A stretch of DNA of 36,476 nucleotides from Alphaproteobacteria bacterium (GTDB taxonomy: Bacteria; Pseudomonadota; Alphaproteobacteria; Rhodospirillales; Rhodospirillaceae): positions 1 to 36,476 of the forward strand of contig QJZR01000015.1 in the NCBI GenBank assembly GCA_003246625.1. Reading direction: 5' to 3'. This document shows positions 7,334-15,021 of this stretch, piece after piece. The notes under the pieces were generated by a model, which saw only the letters and a program-made list of their open reading frames with translations, searched no databases and was not told where the DNA came from. Position 1 is the first letter of the stretch, and each line of letters begins with the position of its first letter. Position numbers and translations under genes: made by a program.

Positions 7334-9832
7334 ATGGTGCCCCCGAAACAACCTTGCCATCTCTACTTCTCGCCCCGGCTGCAAGCCAAGCTCCGTGGGG
7401 CTCTGGACGACCGGAGCCTGCTGATCGAAGCCCCTTCCGGTTATGGCAAGACGACGGTCGTGCAGAGTCTTCTGCGGGAACTGGTGCCACGCGATGCCGT
7501 TTGGATTCGTCACGTGTGCGTGGAGGAAACGCCCGGTGCCGCGTGGCGTCGCCTGAGCCGCTCCGTGGGCAAGGTCAATCCGGCGACGGGCGGGGCGCTT
7601 GCCAATCTGGGCGTGCCGGACGAAGACACGCAGGGAGATGCCGCAGTACTGTTGCGCGGCCTGGAGTGTTCCTCTCCGACTTGGTTGGTTTTGGACGATT
7701 TTCATCTGATCGCGCCGGTGGCTCCGGTATCGGTGTGGAAGGCCCTTCTGGATCACGAATGCCCGCGCTTGACCGTGGTCCTGTCCTCATGGCCTCTTGC
7801 CGAAAGCGTCATGCCCTATGAAAAGTTTGGTTTCCGGCGCCTGGATGCCAGCGATTTTAGCCTGACGAAAGCGGACATGACGGCGTATTTCGCCGCCGTC
7901 GGGGTATTCCTGCCAGAAGAGACGGCGACCGAGCTGTACCGCCGTACCGAGGGGTGGATGATCGCTGTATCCTTGCATCTGCGCCGTTGGTGCGAGGGCG
8001 GCGACCTGACCGAAGCTTCCGGAATCGCCGGGCTTTTGCAGGACGTCGTGTGGAAGAATCTGGATGAGGCTGGACGGGACGCCCTGCTGCGGTTGTCGCC
8101 GTTCGATTCCTTCTCGGGACGTCAGGTCTCCGCCTTGTCGGGGGGCTTGGGGCTCCCCGCGCGGCTGCACTCGGTTTTGAAACGGAACGCCTTGTTGCGC
8201 TTCGACGCCGTCTCCGGGCGCTATTTTCCCCACGGCACGCTGCTGGAATTCGTGCGTGACATCTTTGCCCAACTGCCGGAGGAACGGCGCGAAGATATCC
8301 TTTTGGCTGCGGCGGCATGGTGTGCCGAGAACGGCGAGAGGGAAAAGGCCGTCGCGTTCTATCACCGCCTGGGAGATTACGAACGGATACTCTCCATGGA
8401 TCTGTCGCGTATGGAAGACAACAGAATCCTGAATGGCATCCCGGAGATATCCTATGCCGAGGCATTGCGCGATGTCGTCGCGCATAGCACGCAAGACATG
8501 CGGTCTCGGCATCCCCTGGCGATGATCCAATTGGCTTTCGAGCTGTTCTGTCAGGGGTGCGTCGAGGATTTCCACAGCCTGTGCGCCGACATGGCGATAT
8601 TGATCGAGGAAATTCCTCTGACGGAGCCGGAAAGAAACCGCCTGAGAGGAGAGCTTTTGCTGCGGCAGGCATTCTCGCACTACAACGACAGCGCGGTTAT
8701 GGGGGCGCATATGCGGGCGGCACAAGCCCTGATCGGGGGGGGGAGCTCTCTCGCATACAGGAAAAACGCCTGGACCTTTGGAAGCCCATCCGTCCTGCAA
8801 CTGTATCATCGGGAAAGCGGGCGCCTGGACGCCGAGCTGGCGGACATGGAGGCCTGTCTGCCTTGTTATGTCGAGCTATCCGATGGGCATGGGCTCGGTG
8901 CTCCCGAATTGATGCGGGCGGAAGCCCTGTTCGAGCGCGGAGAGGTGGAGTATGCGGCGATTCTGGCGCATGAGGCGCGCCAGAAGGCGATGCAGGCGCA
9001 GCAGGCCAGCCTGATGATGGGGGCGGATCTGCTGCTGGGGCGCGTGGCGATATTGCGGGGCGATGCTAGTGAGTTCTCCGGAGCCCTGAATCGCGTCAAC
9101 CGGTTGGCGGAAGACTTTCCACAGAAGACCCACCGTCTGGAGGCGGATATGGTCCGGGCGGCGTTGATGGGCTGTTTGGGGCGCGGCGAGGGCGTCGCCG
9201 CATGGATCGCCGACGGTTTTCCCGGCGCCTTCGAACGCAGGCTGTTCGCCCCTGCCGTGCCCGTCGCCCAGGCGTGCCGCGCGCGTCTTTTGCTGAATAC
9301 GGGGAAGCTGGAAATTCTGTTGGGGGAAATGGCCGCGATGGTCGGGCGGGCCCAGGCGATGCATTATGCCCAGGTGACGATCCTGGTGCATACGCTCGCC
9401 GCCGCCGCCTGGACCCGCTTGGGAGAATACGCGCGCGCGCGCGCGGCTTTGCAAGCGGCCTTGGTCCTGGCCGGACCAGACCGGCTAATCATGCCGTTTG
9501 TCGAGATATTTGCCTTCATTGCTCCGGTTCTGAATGATCTGGGTGAAACTGCCGCATACGGTTTGTCGTCCGAAATTCGGCGCGTGGCGCATCGGTGGGA
9601 GGTGGGGTGTGCGGCGGTGGCGCGTGCCTTGTTCGTCGCCGAGGCGCCCTTCGGCCTGAGCGCGCAGGAGTATCGTGCCGCCAAACTGGCTGCGGACGGT
9701 CTCTCCAACCAGGAAATCGCGTCCGTGTTGTCGCTTAGCCTCAACACGGTGAAGACCCACCTGAAGGCGGTCTATCGCAAAAGCGGCGCGAACAGCCGCC
9801 CAACCCTGCGCAAGCTTCTGAAAACGTTATAG
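7334..9832 (+). CDS. MalT-like LuxR-family transcriptional regulator (large ATP-binding type)
   Basis: An 832-residue regulator of the STAND/LAL class. It has an N-terminal NTPase with Walker A SGYGKTT (K39) and a Walker B-like LVLDDFH (D121-D122). A long helical, TPR-like sensor region follows. The C-terminal LuxR-type helix-turn-helix (about 774-832) contains LSNQEIASVLSLSLNTVKTH. In MalT, inducer and ATP drive multimerisation and DNA binding; here the inducer is unknown. ATG 7334 is chosen because AAGG lies six bases upstream; a GTG at 7307 would add nine residues. The coding region carries a run of nine G (8735-8743, Gly468-470) and an alternating CG run (9430-9445), both prone to slippage. 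It lies 99 bp upstream of the autotransporter, which it probably regulates (inference from position). Confidence 0.88.
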   Translation: MVPPKQPCHLYFSPRLQAKLRGALDDRSLLIEAPSGYGKTTVVQSLLRELVPRDAVWIRHVCVEETPGAAWRRLSRSVGKVNPATGGALANLGVPDEDTQGDAAVLLRGLECSSPTWLVLDDFHLIAPVAPVSVWKALLDHECPRLTVVLSSWPLAESVMPYEKFGFRRLDASDFSLTKADMTAYFAAVGVFLPEETATELYRRTEGWMIAVSLHLRRWCEGGDLTEASGIAGLLQDVVWKNLDEAGRDALLRLSPFDSFSGRQVSALSGGLGLPARLHSVLKRNALLRFDAVSGRYFPHGTLLEFVRDIFAQLPEERREDILLAAAAWCAENGEREKAVAFYHRLGDYERILSMDLSRMEDNRILNGIPEISYAEALRDVVAHSTQDMRSRHPLAMIQLAFELFCQGCVEDFHSLCADMAILIEEIPLTEPERNRLRGELLLRQAFSHYNDSAVMGAHMRAAQALIGGGSSLAYRKNAWTFGSPSVLQLYHRESGRLDAELADMEACLPCYVELSDGHGLGAPELMRAEALFERGEVEYAAILAHEARQKAMQAQQASLMMGADLLLGRVAILRGDASEFSGALNRVNRLAEDFPQKTHRLEADMVRAALMGCLGRGEGVAAWIADGFPGAFERRLFAPAVPVAQACRARLLLNTGKLEILLGEMAAMVGRAQAMHYAQVTILVHTLAAAAWTRLGEYARARAALQAALVLAGPDRLIMPFVEIFAFIAPVLNDLGETAAYGLSSEIRRVAHRWEVGCAAVARALFVAEAPFGLSAQEYRAAKLAADGLSNQEIASVLSLSLNTVKTHLKAVYRKSGANSRPTLRKLLKTL
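8735..8743 (+). repeat. Homopolymer tract G9 inside the regulator gene
   Basis: Nine consecutive G encode Gly-Gly-Gly (residues 468-470) and are flanked by ATC and AGC. A one-base change would truncate the regulator before its helix-turn-helix. Tracts of this kind and length act as phase-variation switches in other bacteria; here that role is inference. Confidence 0.7.
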
Positions 9833-9835
9833 GTC

Positions 9836-9852
9836 TCACCCTTTTTGGGTGA
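9836..9852 (+). terminator. Hairpin just after the regulator stop codon
   Basis: TCACCC, loop TTTTT, GGGTGA, starting four bases after the stop. The stem is perfect but only 6 bp and has no T-tract after it, so it may be a weak terminator or a processing hairpin. Confidence 0.4.
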
Positions 9853-9878
9853 TGGACGAATGATCCTTGAAAGCGCAT

Positions 9879-9910
9879 AGGCCTATACGGAGAAGTCCTC
9901 TCCATAGGCT
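9879..9910 (+). promoter_or_regulatory. Imperfect dyad upstream of the autotransporter
   Basis: AGGCCTAT and GGAGA on the left pair with TCTCC and ATAGGCT on the right, with a bulged G and an unpaired AC. The right arm ends 21 bases before the autotransporter ATG. It could be an operator for the neighbouring LuxR-type regulator or a 5'-UTR stem near the ribosome site. Confidence 0.45.
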
Positions 9911-9931
9911 GGCGTTCCTGGGGATGCGAAG

Positions 9932-11932
9932 ATGCAAGGTGTTGTTCAAGTCGGTGTGCCTCTCTGGGGCTTTCGTTTCCGTGTTGCGTTGATTTCAGTG
10001 GGGGTTGCTGCCGTCCCCTTGGCTGTAACGGCACATGCAGCGGACTACGTCAACACCGGCACGATTGTAGCCTCCGGAGCCTCCGTTCGTGGGCTTGAGG
10101 CGTTGGGCGGCTCGAATACGGTGGTGAATTCCGGGACGATCACGACGTCGGGGAACGAGAGTTTCAGTATTTATGCCTCGGGTGGCTCGAATGTGGTGAA
10201 CAATACCGGGACGATCACCGCGACCGGCACGGATGTTCGTGGGATCTATGTCGGCAGCAGCTCGAATACGATTAACAATACCGGCACGGTTACGGTGGAC
10301 GGTTCTCTCGGTCGTGGCCTCTATGCTCCTGGCGGAGGGAACACGATAAATAATATCGGGACTGTAAACGTTGATGGAGATCATACTTTCGGCATATACA
10401 CGGTCGGTGCCTCAAGTAATGTAATAAATAGCGGAATCGTTACGACGCGGGGTAGTGTCGGTCACGGGTTGTATATAGATAATGGGTGGAGTTCTGTCTT
10501 AAATACGGGGTTTGTCACGACTTATGGGGCTGGTGCCTATGGAATATATGCAAATACTTGGGGGCATAATACGATCGTAAACCGAGGCTCTGTCGTGACG
10601 TATGGGGATGGTTCTCATGGTGTGTATGTTTGGCACACATTGAACACGGTGGATAACTTCGGAAGAATTTCGACGAATGGTGATTCCGCTCACGGAATAT
10701 ATATAAATATCGGTAATAACTCCGTGACGAATAGCGGGTCTATCACGGCAAGCGGTTCGAACAGTTATGCAATTTATTTCGGGAACGGTTATACCAACAA
10801 TCAGCTGACGCTGCTTTCTGGAACTTCCCTGTCGGGGACGCTCGCGGATCTCTATCTCGGTTCCGGCACCAACGTGATCGTAGACATGGATTCTTCCGCT
10901 TCGTGGTCCTATGACGGGCGGCTTGGTTCTCTTGTCGGTCGGGGGACGACGCTGGTGTCCTCCACATCCAACACCATCACCGTTGTCAACGCCACGGGAG
11001 AGGCGGTTTCGTCCTCCGTGGAGGCCGCGCGTGGGATGGCGATTTCGGGGATGCTGGACCGAGCGGCGCAACAGGCGCCAAGCGGCAGCGGTGTGGCGAC
11101 GGGCGAGGCTCCGGAATCGGCGCGGTGGACGGCCTGGGCCATGGGCTATGGCGAAAAAATGCAGCGTAACTCCAGCGAAGGATCGCCGTTTTCCTCCGCC
11201 CTGTGGGGCGGCGCGGTAGGCTTGGACCGGAATTTGGATGACGCATCGACCGTCGGCGCATTCGTCGGTGGGGACAGGACCCGGACATGGCTTAACCAAC
11301 GCAGACATCGGGTGGCGGAGAAAAATCGCTATCTCGGTCTGCGGGCCGGAGCGGATGACGGCGACGGCGTATTCTGGAGCGCAGCCGCCTATGGCGGCAT
11401 CGGCGACGTAAAGTCGCGCCGGAACGTCTCCGGCGGCGGCATCTCGTCTTACGATACCGATACCGTGTTCGGCGGGATGACTGGCATTGCCGGATATCAC
11501 CAAATCCTGGGGGCGGGCTATGGCGTGACCTATCGCGGCCGGGCGAATTACGACATCCGGCATGCCGATGGCTATACGGAAACCATCGGCGGCGTGGATA
11601 TGTCTGTCGATGATCGGTTGTCGCAAAGCGTCGGTGGCCGAGCCGAGGTGGGGTTGGATTTTTGGGGGGAGGAACGGCGCTGGCAGGTTTCGCCGCGCAT
11701 TGGCGTCGAAGGCTGGCACGCCGTTGGTGGGGACAGTACGGGGATCCGTTTCGGCAGCTCCACGTATCATGTGTCGGATGACACGACCAGCAACGTCGGC
11801 GTCGTGACTGGCCTTGATGCTTCCTATCGCTTCGAGAGCGACCTTCGTCTTTCCGCAATCGCGGAGGCGCGGCGCGACAAGGACGGCACCACGACGACCC
11901 AAGGGGCTATCCAAGCAAGCCTTCCCTTTTAG
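9932..11932 (+). CDS. Autotransporter (type Va) with repeat-rich beta-helix passenger
   Basis: A 666-residue surface protein. A signal peptide (about residues 1-37, hydrophobic ALISVGVAAVPLAV, cleavage near AHA-AD) comes first. About ten degenerate repeats of roughly 24-26 residues follow (about 39-290), with the pattern N-x-G-x-(I/V)-x-(T/V)-x-G-x(4,6)-G-(I/L)-Y, typical of a right-handed beta-helix. A linker comes next, then a C-terminal beta-barrel domain from about residue 395 ending in the outer-membrane terminal Phe (LPF). The barrel has alternating aromatic strands such as AYGGIGDV, YGVTYRGRANYDI and WQVSPRIGVEGW. Barrel and passenger would sit in and outside the outer membrane. The ATG at 9932 follows GGGGA seven bases upstream. 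Codons in the repeats (ATA, AAT, TAT) are much AT-richer than neighbouring genes, suggesting transfer. Adhesion is the likely role; no protease motif was seen. Confidence 0.88.
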   Translation: MQGVVQVGVPLWGFRFRVALISVGVAAVPLAVTAHAADYVNTGTIVASGASVRGLEALGGSNTVVNSGTITTSGNESFSIYASGGSNVVNNTGTITATGTDVRGIYVGSSSNTINNTGTVTVDGSLGRGLYAPGGGNTINNIGTVNVDGDHTFGIYTVGASSNVINSGIVTTRGSVGHGLYIDNGWSSVLNTGFVTTYGAGAYGIYANTWGHNTIVNRGSVVTYGDGSHGVYVWHTLNTVDNFGRISTNGDSAHGIYINIGNNSVTNSGSITASGSNSYAIYFGNGYTNNQLTLLSGTSLSGTLADLYLGSGTNVIVDMDSSASWSYDGRLGSLVGRGTTLVSSTSNTITVVNATGEAVSSSVEAARGMAISGMLDRAAQQAPSGSGVATGEAPESARWTAWAMGYGEKMQRNSSEGSPFSSALWGGAVGLDRNLDDASTVGAFVGGDRTRTWLNQRRHRVAEKNRYLGLRAGADDGDGVFWSAAAYGGIGDVKSRRNVSGGGISSYDTDTVFGGMTGIAGYHQILGAGYGVTYRGRANYDIRHADGYTETIGGVDMSVDDRLSQSVGGRAEVGLDFWGEERRWQVSPRIGVEGWHAVGGDSTGIRFGSSTYHVSDDTTSNVGVVTGLDASYRFESDLRLSAIAEARRDKDGTTTTQGAIQASLPF

Positions 11933-12015
11933 AGGGAGAGGGCTGACGTGAGCGACTTAATGGCGTCCCTCCCGTGGCGTCTTTCCGTTCCCCTTCGCGG
12001 CGCCTCGGCCCGTTT

Positions 12016-12082
12016 TTATTCCGCCAGTTCGGCGAAGATGGGGGGCGAAGGTTTCAGCGGCGACGCCGAAGCGGGCGAGGGC
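12016..12082 (-). pseudogene. Chimeric remnant of lipB (3' end joined to an internal segment)
   Basis: 12016-12055 matches the end of lipB at 15711-15749 almost base for base, including the stop codon and the IFAELAE ending, with a small change in a G-run. 12051-12082 then matches internal lipB sequence 15988-16019 with one mismatch. The two source segments share an 8-base GTTTCGGC, so a former lipB copy probably lost 243 bp between these short direct repeats. Sequence just before it (GCCCG then a T/G-rich stretch) also resembles the DNA downstream of lipB. It has the same orientation as lipB and is far too short to be functional. Confidence 0.8.
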
Positions 12083-12098
12083 CCTTGCATCCGATGAA
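12079..12098 (+). repeat. Second copy of the 20-bp direct repeat, truncated two-hairpin element
   Basis: Identical over 20 bases to 6577-6596, with an ungapped match of eight further bases (GCCCGCAA) starting 12 bases later in both places. Only the right arm of the 9-bp hairpin is present; the left arm is replaced by lipB-derived sequence. It marks the right end of the accessory segment. Confidence 0.8.
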
Positions 12099-12280
12099 CC
12101 GAGTCTTCGCGCCCGCAAGCCACGCGGCCTTTCGCGCCCATGCGGGTCGAAGAATCCGCCTCGTAACGGGTTCCCGCCGTGGACTTTTCTTCAGGCCTCC
12201 TTTGTTTCTTCCCCGTCAAACCGCATCGCCCGGACGAGGTTCCTTGATTATGGCGCCCCAACGGGCTATATCGTCCGGCA

Positions 12281-13861
12281 ATGGATTCGAACAAATTGCG
12301 CGAGCACAAGCTGCGCGCCTCCAGGAGAGCACGAAAGAATTCTCCTGACGTAAGCCGGGGAAAATCTTCCCCCCCTCAAATTAACCAACGGATTTTACGG
12401 CAACTGCCCAAGCCACGGGCGTGCGAGGTCGTGGTCGTCCCGGTCGGCGGTTTGGGCCGTATCGGCATGAACTGGACCCTGTACGGACACGATGGGCGAT
12501 GGATCCTGGTGGACGCGGGCATTGCCTTCCCGGAGGATCGCTCCGGGAAAGTGGACGCATTCATCCCGGATCCGGAAACGCTTCGCCGTGTCGTGGGGCG
12601 CATCGACGCCCTGGTCGTGACGCATGCGCACGAGGACCACATCGGCGCCATCCAGTATGTCTTTCCCCGCGTGCTGTCCTGTCCGATCTGGGCGACGCCC
12701 TTCGCCAGCGCCGCGATCTCCCGACGCCTGGAAGAAGCGGGGACGCTCGACGAGGCGGACCTGCGCACCTTTCCGGTGGGCGGGGCCTTTCGCATCGGTT
12801 CCTTCGCCATCCGGTCGATCCGGCTGACCCACTCGGTGCCGGAAGCGGTTGCCCTGGCGCTGGCCACCCCGGCCGGAACCGTCCTGCATACCGGTGACTT
12901 CAAGCTCGACCCCACGCCGCTGATCGGCGGGCCGACCGACCTTGAGGCGATTCACGCCCTTGGTAACGCGGGTCTGCTGGCGATGGTCGGCGACAGCACC
13001 AACGCCGAACGCGATCTGCCGGTGACGTCGGAGGCGCAGGTTCGGGATTCGCTGCGGCGTATCTTCCAAAGTCGAGCGGGCACGGTGGTCGTTTGCTGCT
13101 TCGGCACCAACGTTGTCCGCGCCATGTCCGCCGTCGACGCCGCCCGGAGCACCGGGCGGCAGGTCGCCTTGGCCGGACGTTCGCTGCGCGTGCACGCGGA
13201 GGTGGCCGAACAGCTTGGCCTTGTCGACACGCAGGACATTCTCGCCGAGCCTTCGCATCTGCGGGGTCTGGACCGGCGGGAGATGGCGCTCGTCTGCACC
13301 GGCACGCAGGGAGAGGAAAACGCCGTCCTGGCCCGCCTTGCCGGAGGCAAGGACTGGCGTCTGCCGCAACTGGGCCTGGGCGACACGCTGGTCATGTCAT
13401 CCAGCGCCATTCCGGGGAACGCGGAGGCAATCGAGCGCGTTCTGGCGCCGTTGCGGAGCCGGGGGGTCGAGATTCTGACCCGGGACGACGCTCCGGAGGG
13501 GTTGACCGTTCATGTCAGCGGGCACGCCGGGCGCGCCGAACTGGCGACCATGCACCGCCATGCCCGCCCGCGTTTCGTCATTCCGGTTCATGGCACCGAG
13601 GCGCATCTGCAAGCCCATGCCGCGCTTGCGCGGGACTGCGGCGCCGAGGAGGCCCCGGTCGGCACGGCGGGCGAGGCGTTGGCGGTATCGGTGAACGGCG
13701 TCAAGCGCTTGGGGAGAATCGAGATTCCGGTTCTCGGCGTCAGGCGCGACGGGGGCATCCTCGCCGTAAGAGCATCGAAACCCGTGCCGCGCGCGGAAGA
13801 GCTTGGGCGGGCCCCAGGCATCGCTCCGTCCGAGGCGCATCGGAGCCGGCCGCGGGCCTAG
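12281..13861 (+). CDS. Ribonuclease J-like metallo-beta-lactamase/beta-CASP nuclease
   Basis: A 526-residue protein with an intact RNase J core: HxHxDH in THAHEDHIGA (H115, H117, D119, H120), HTGDFKLDP (H203, D206), a GDSTNAE beta-CASP segment, SSSAIPGN, SGHAGR (H415) and PVHG (H437). RNase J degrades and matures RNA with 5'-exo and endo activity. Two departures stand out. A basic N-terminal extension of about 47 residues (RASRRARKNS...KPRAC) precedes the usual VPVGGLGRIGMN start of the fold. The sequence also ends about 60 residues after PVHG-x-x-HL, so most of the C-terminal domain is missing. ATG 12281 lacks a clear ribosome site; TTG 12296 is the only nearby in-frame alternative. Context differs from the usual alphaproteobacterial rnj neighbourhood near nuo genes, so this may be a paralogue. 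Confidence 0.82.
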   Translation: MDSNKLREHKLRASRRARKNSPDVSRGKSSPPQINQRILRQLPKPRACEVVVVPVGGLGRIGMNWTLYGHDGRWILVDAGIAFPEDRSGKVDAFIPDPETLRRVVGRIDALVVTHAHEDHIGAIQYVFPRVLSCPIWATPFASAAISRRLEEAGTLDEADLRTFPVGGAFRIGSFAIRSIRLTHSVPEAVALALATPAGTVLHTGDFKLDPTPLIGGPTDLEAIHALGNAGLLAMVGDSTNAERDLPVTSEAQVRDSLRRIFQSRAGTVVVCCFGTNVVRAMSAVDAARSTGRQVALAGRSLRVHAEVAEQLGLVDTQDILAEPSHLRGLDRREMALVCTGTQGEENAVLARLAGGKDWRLPQLGLGDTLVMSSSAIPGNAEAIERVLAPLRSRGVEILTRDDAPEGLTVHVSGHAGRAELATMHRHARPRFVIPVHGTEAHLQAHAALARDCGAEEAPVGTAGEALAVSVNGVKRLGRIEIPVLGVRRDGGILAVRASKPVPRAEELGRAPGIAPSEAHRSRPRA

Positions 13862-14000
13862 AAGTTGAAAAACGCCCATGGAATTTGTCCGGGATGGCGA
13901 TAGATCGGGATTCCGATGATCTCTTGTCCTATTGTCCGGAGGCGGGCGGAGATGTCCTGTCCGGAATCTTGACCATGGCGCGAAAGGAGACCGGGTACCA

Positions 14001-14198
14001 ATGAAGCCGAATTACAAGTTCGAGCGGGCCGAGCGGGCGCGCAGCAAAGAAGCGAAGAAAACCCAAAAGCGCGCGGCGCAAGCCGCGCGGCGCAAGGCCT
14101 CCCCCTCCGCGTCGGCGACGGCAGGGCCGGATGCCGCGTTCACCGAGTTGACCGAGGATAATGATGTCTTTGAAGATGCGAGCAAAACAGAAGATTAA
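14001..14198 (+). CDS. Small charged conserved-type protein, function unknown
   Basis: A 65-residue protein opening with MKPNYKFERAERARSKEAKK, a strongly basic helical stretch rich in Lys, Arg and Ala, then an acidic Thr/Glu/Asp tail. No catalytic or metal motif is visible. ATG 14001 lies 12 bases after a good AAAGGAG (13983-13989). The basic N-terminus could bind RNA or the ribosome (inference only). Its end overlaps the start of the next small gene by 35-38 bases in another frame, which suggests translational coupling or that the next gene starts later. Confidence 0.6.
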   Translation: MKPNYKFERAERARSKEAKKTQKRAAQAARRKASPSASATAGPDAAFTELTEDNDVFEDASKTED

Positions 14199-14394
14199 GG
14201 AATTCACCCTGTTCGATGTGACCTATGAAGACGGTTCGCAGACCTCCAATCGAAAGGTTCCGACAGCCGTGCTGGACGCACCGGAAGAAGAGGGGGTCGT
14301 AAAAGCCTTCATCGAAGCGCAGGACCGCACCATCGCCGCGGCTTCGGGGCGCCCACGCGGCGCCATAAAGACGGTCGTCCGTTCCAGGCAGTAA
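14164..14394 (+). CDS. Small conserved-type protein, function unknown
   Basis: About 76 residues with a coherent protein-like sequence: KQKIKEFTLFDVTYEDGSQ, then TSNRKVP, and a helical end with EAQDRTIAAASGRPRGAIKTV. Similar small proteins occur in alphaproteobacteria as far as I recall, with no known function. Three starts are possible: ATG 14161, ATG 14164 (AGG six bases upstream, preferred) and ATG 14176. The preferred start overlaps the preceding gene by 35 bases. Confidence 0.65.
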   Translation: MSLKMRAKQKIKEFTLFDVTYEDGSQTSNRKVPTAVLDAPEEEGVVKAFIEAQDRTIAAASGRPRGAIKTVVRSRQ

Positions 14395-14433
14395 TTGGTC
14401 TTTCGCGCCGCCTCTTCCTGAAAGGAAGCGATT

Positions 14434-14721
14434 TTGCATCAAAAACATCCCGAAAGAGGCACGAAGCGCATCTGCCTGAATTGTGGGACTCGTTTCTATG
14501 ATCTGATGCGTGCACCCCCGGTCTGTCCGAAGTGCGATACGGAATTCGTCGCCGTCGTCCGGTCGCGTCCGGCGTCGCGCCAGACCAAAAGAAGGAAGCC
14601 CTTCGACAAGGGCCATCCGGTTCGGCCGCAGGAATCGCCGGAGACGGAAATCGCCGAGGAGGACAAGTTCTCTTCCGAGGATGAAGGCGAACGTCCGGAA
14701 GACGACGAGGAAGATTCGTGA
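14434..14721 (+). CDS. FYDLN-acid family zinc-ribbon protein (TIGR02300 type)
   Basis: A 95-residue protein of the alphaproteobacterial FYDLN-acid family. The N-terminal zinc ribbon has paired cysteines C14-x2-C17 and C31-x2-C34, with GTRFYDL between them. The rest is Lys/Arg then strongly acidic (EEDKFSSEDEGE...DDEEDS), as the family name implies. The family's function is unknown. The start is TTG at 14434, supported by AAGGAAG five bases upstream; no ATG or GTG precedes the conserved GTKR. The canonical FYDLN reads FYDLM here. Confidence 0.85.
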   Translation: MHQKHPERGTKRICLNCGTRFYDLMRAPPVCPKCDTEFVAVVRSRPASRQTKRRKPFDKGHPVRPQESPETEIAEEDKFSSEDEGERPEDDEEDS

Positions 14722-15021
14722 TTCGTCTCGATGCTCGGGGGCAAGCCTGAGCGTCGCATCAGACGCCGCGCCTGGGCCACGGCTTTTCGTCACGGGGCTA
14801 CCGGCTTTGCCGCGCCGATCTTGCCGGATGGATATTGGGGCGCGGGACCTCGCGCAAACGAGGCCGCCCCTTCCAGGATAAAAGCTCAGGGACAAATTGT
14901 GGCCGGTCTTCACCGGGCGTAGACTGGCCGCGTCGGAAGAATGACCGGCGGCTTGCCCGGGCATTTCCGGCGCAGTTCCTTGCCGCGAGCGATAGCGCGC
15001 TGGCGCAGGAGAACAAAGGCG
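14722..15021. other. Intergenic region without identified gene
   Basis: 300 bases between the FYDLN-acid gene and the hemolysin-III-like gene. No tRNA, terminator with T-tract or convincing promoter was found. Open frames here on either strand look like composition artefacts. It presumably holds the promoter of the downstream membrane protein. Confidence 0.5.

Larger units (their letters stand above)
11933..12280. other. Intergenic region with lipB remnant and truncated repeat copy
   Basis: 348 bases between the autotransporter and the RNase J-like gene. They hold a chimeric lipB-derived scrap (12016-12082) fused to the 3' half of the two-hairpin repeat (12079-12098). The remaining 180 bases before the nuclease gene show no gene, clear promoter or terminator. 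Confidence 0.6.

Noticed and set aside
11949-12092. Short GTG frame after the autotransporter with AGGGAG upstream
   Set aside because: Reads through the lipB-derived scrap on the opposite strand; most likely chance.
13897-14004. 36-residue frame ending in an ATGA overlap with the gene at 14001
   Set aside because: No ribosome site at its start and no recognisable protein; the strong AAAGGAG inside it serves the gene at 14001.
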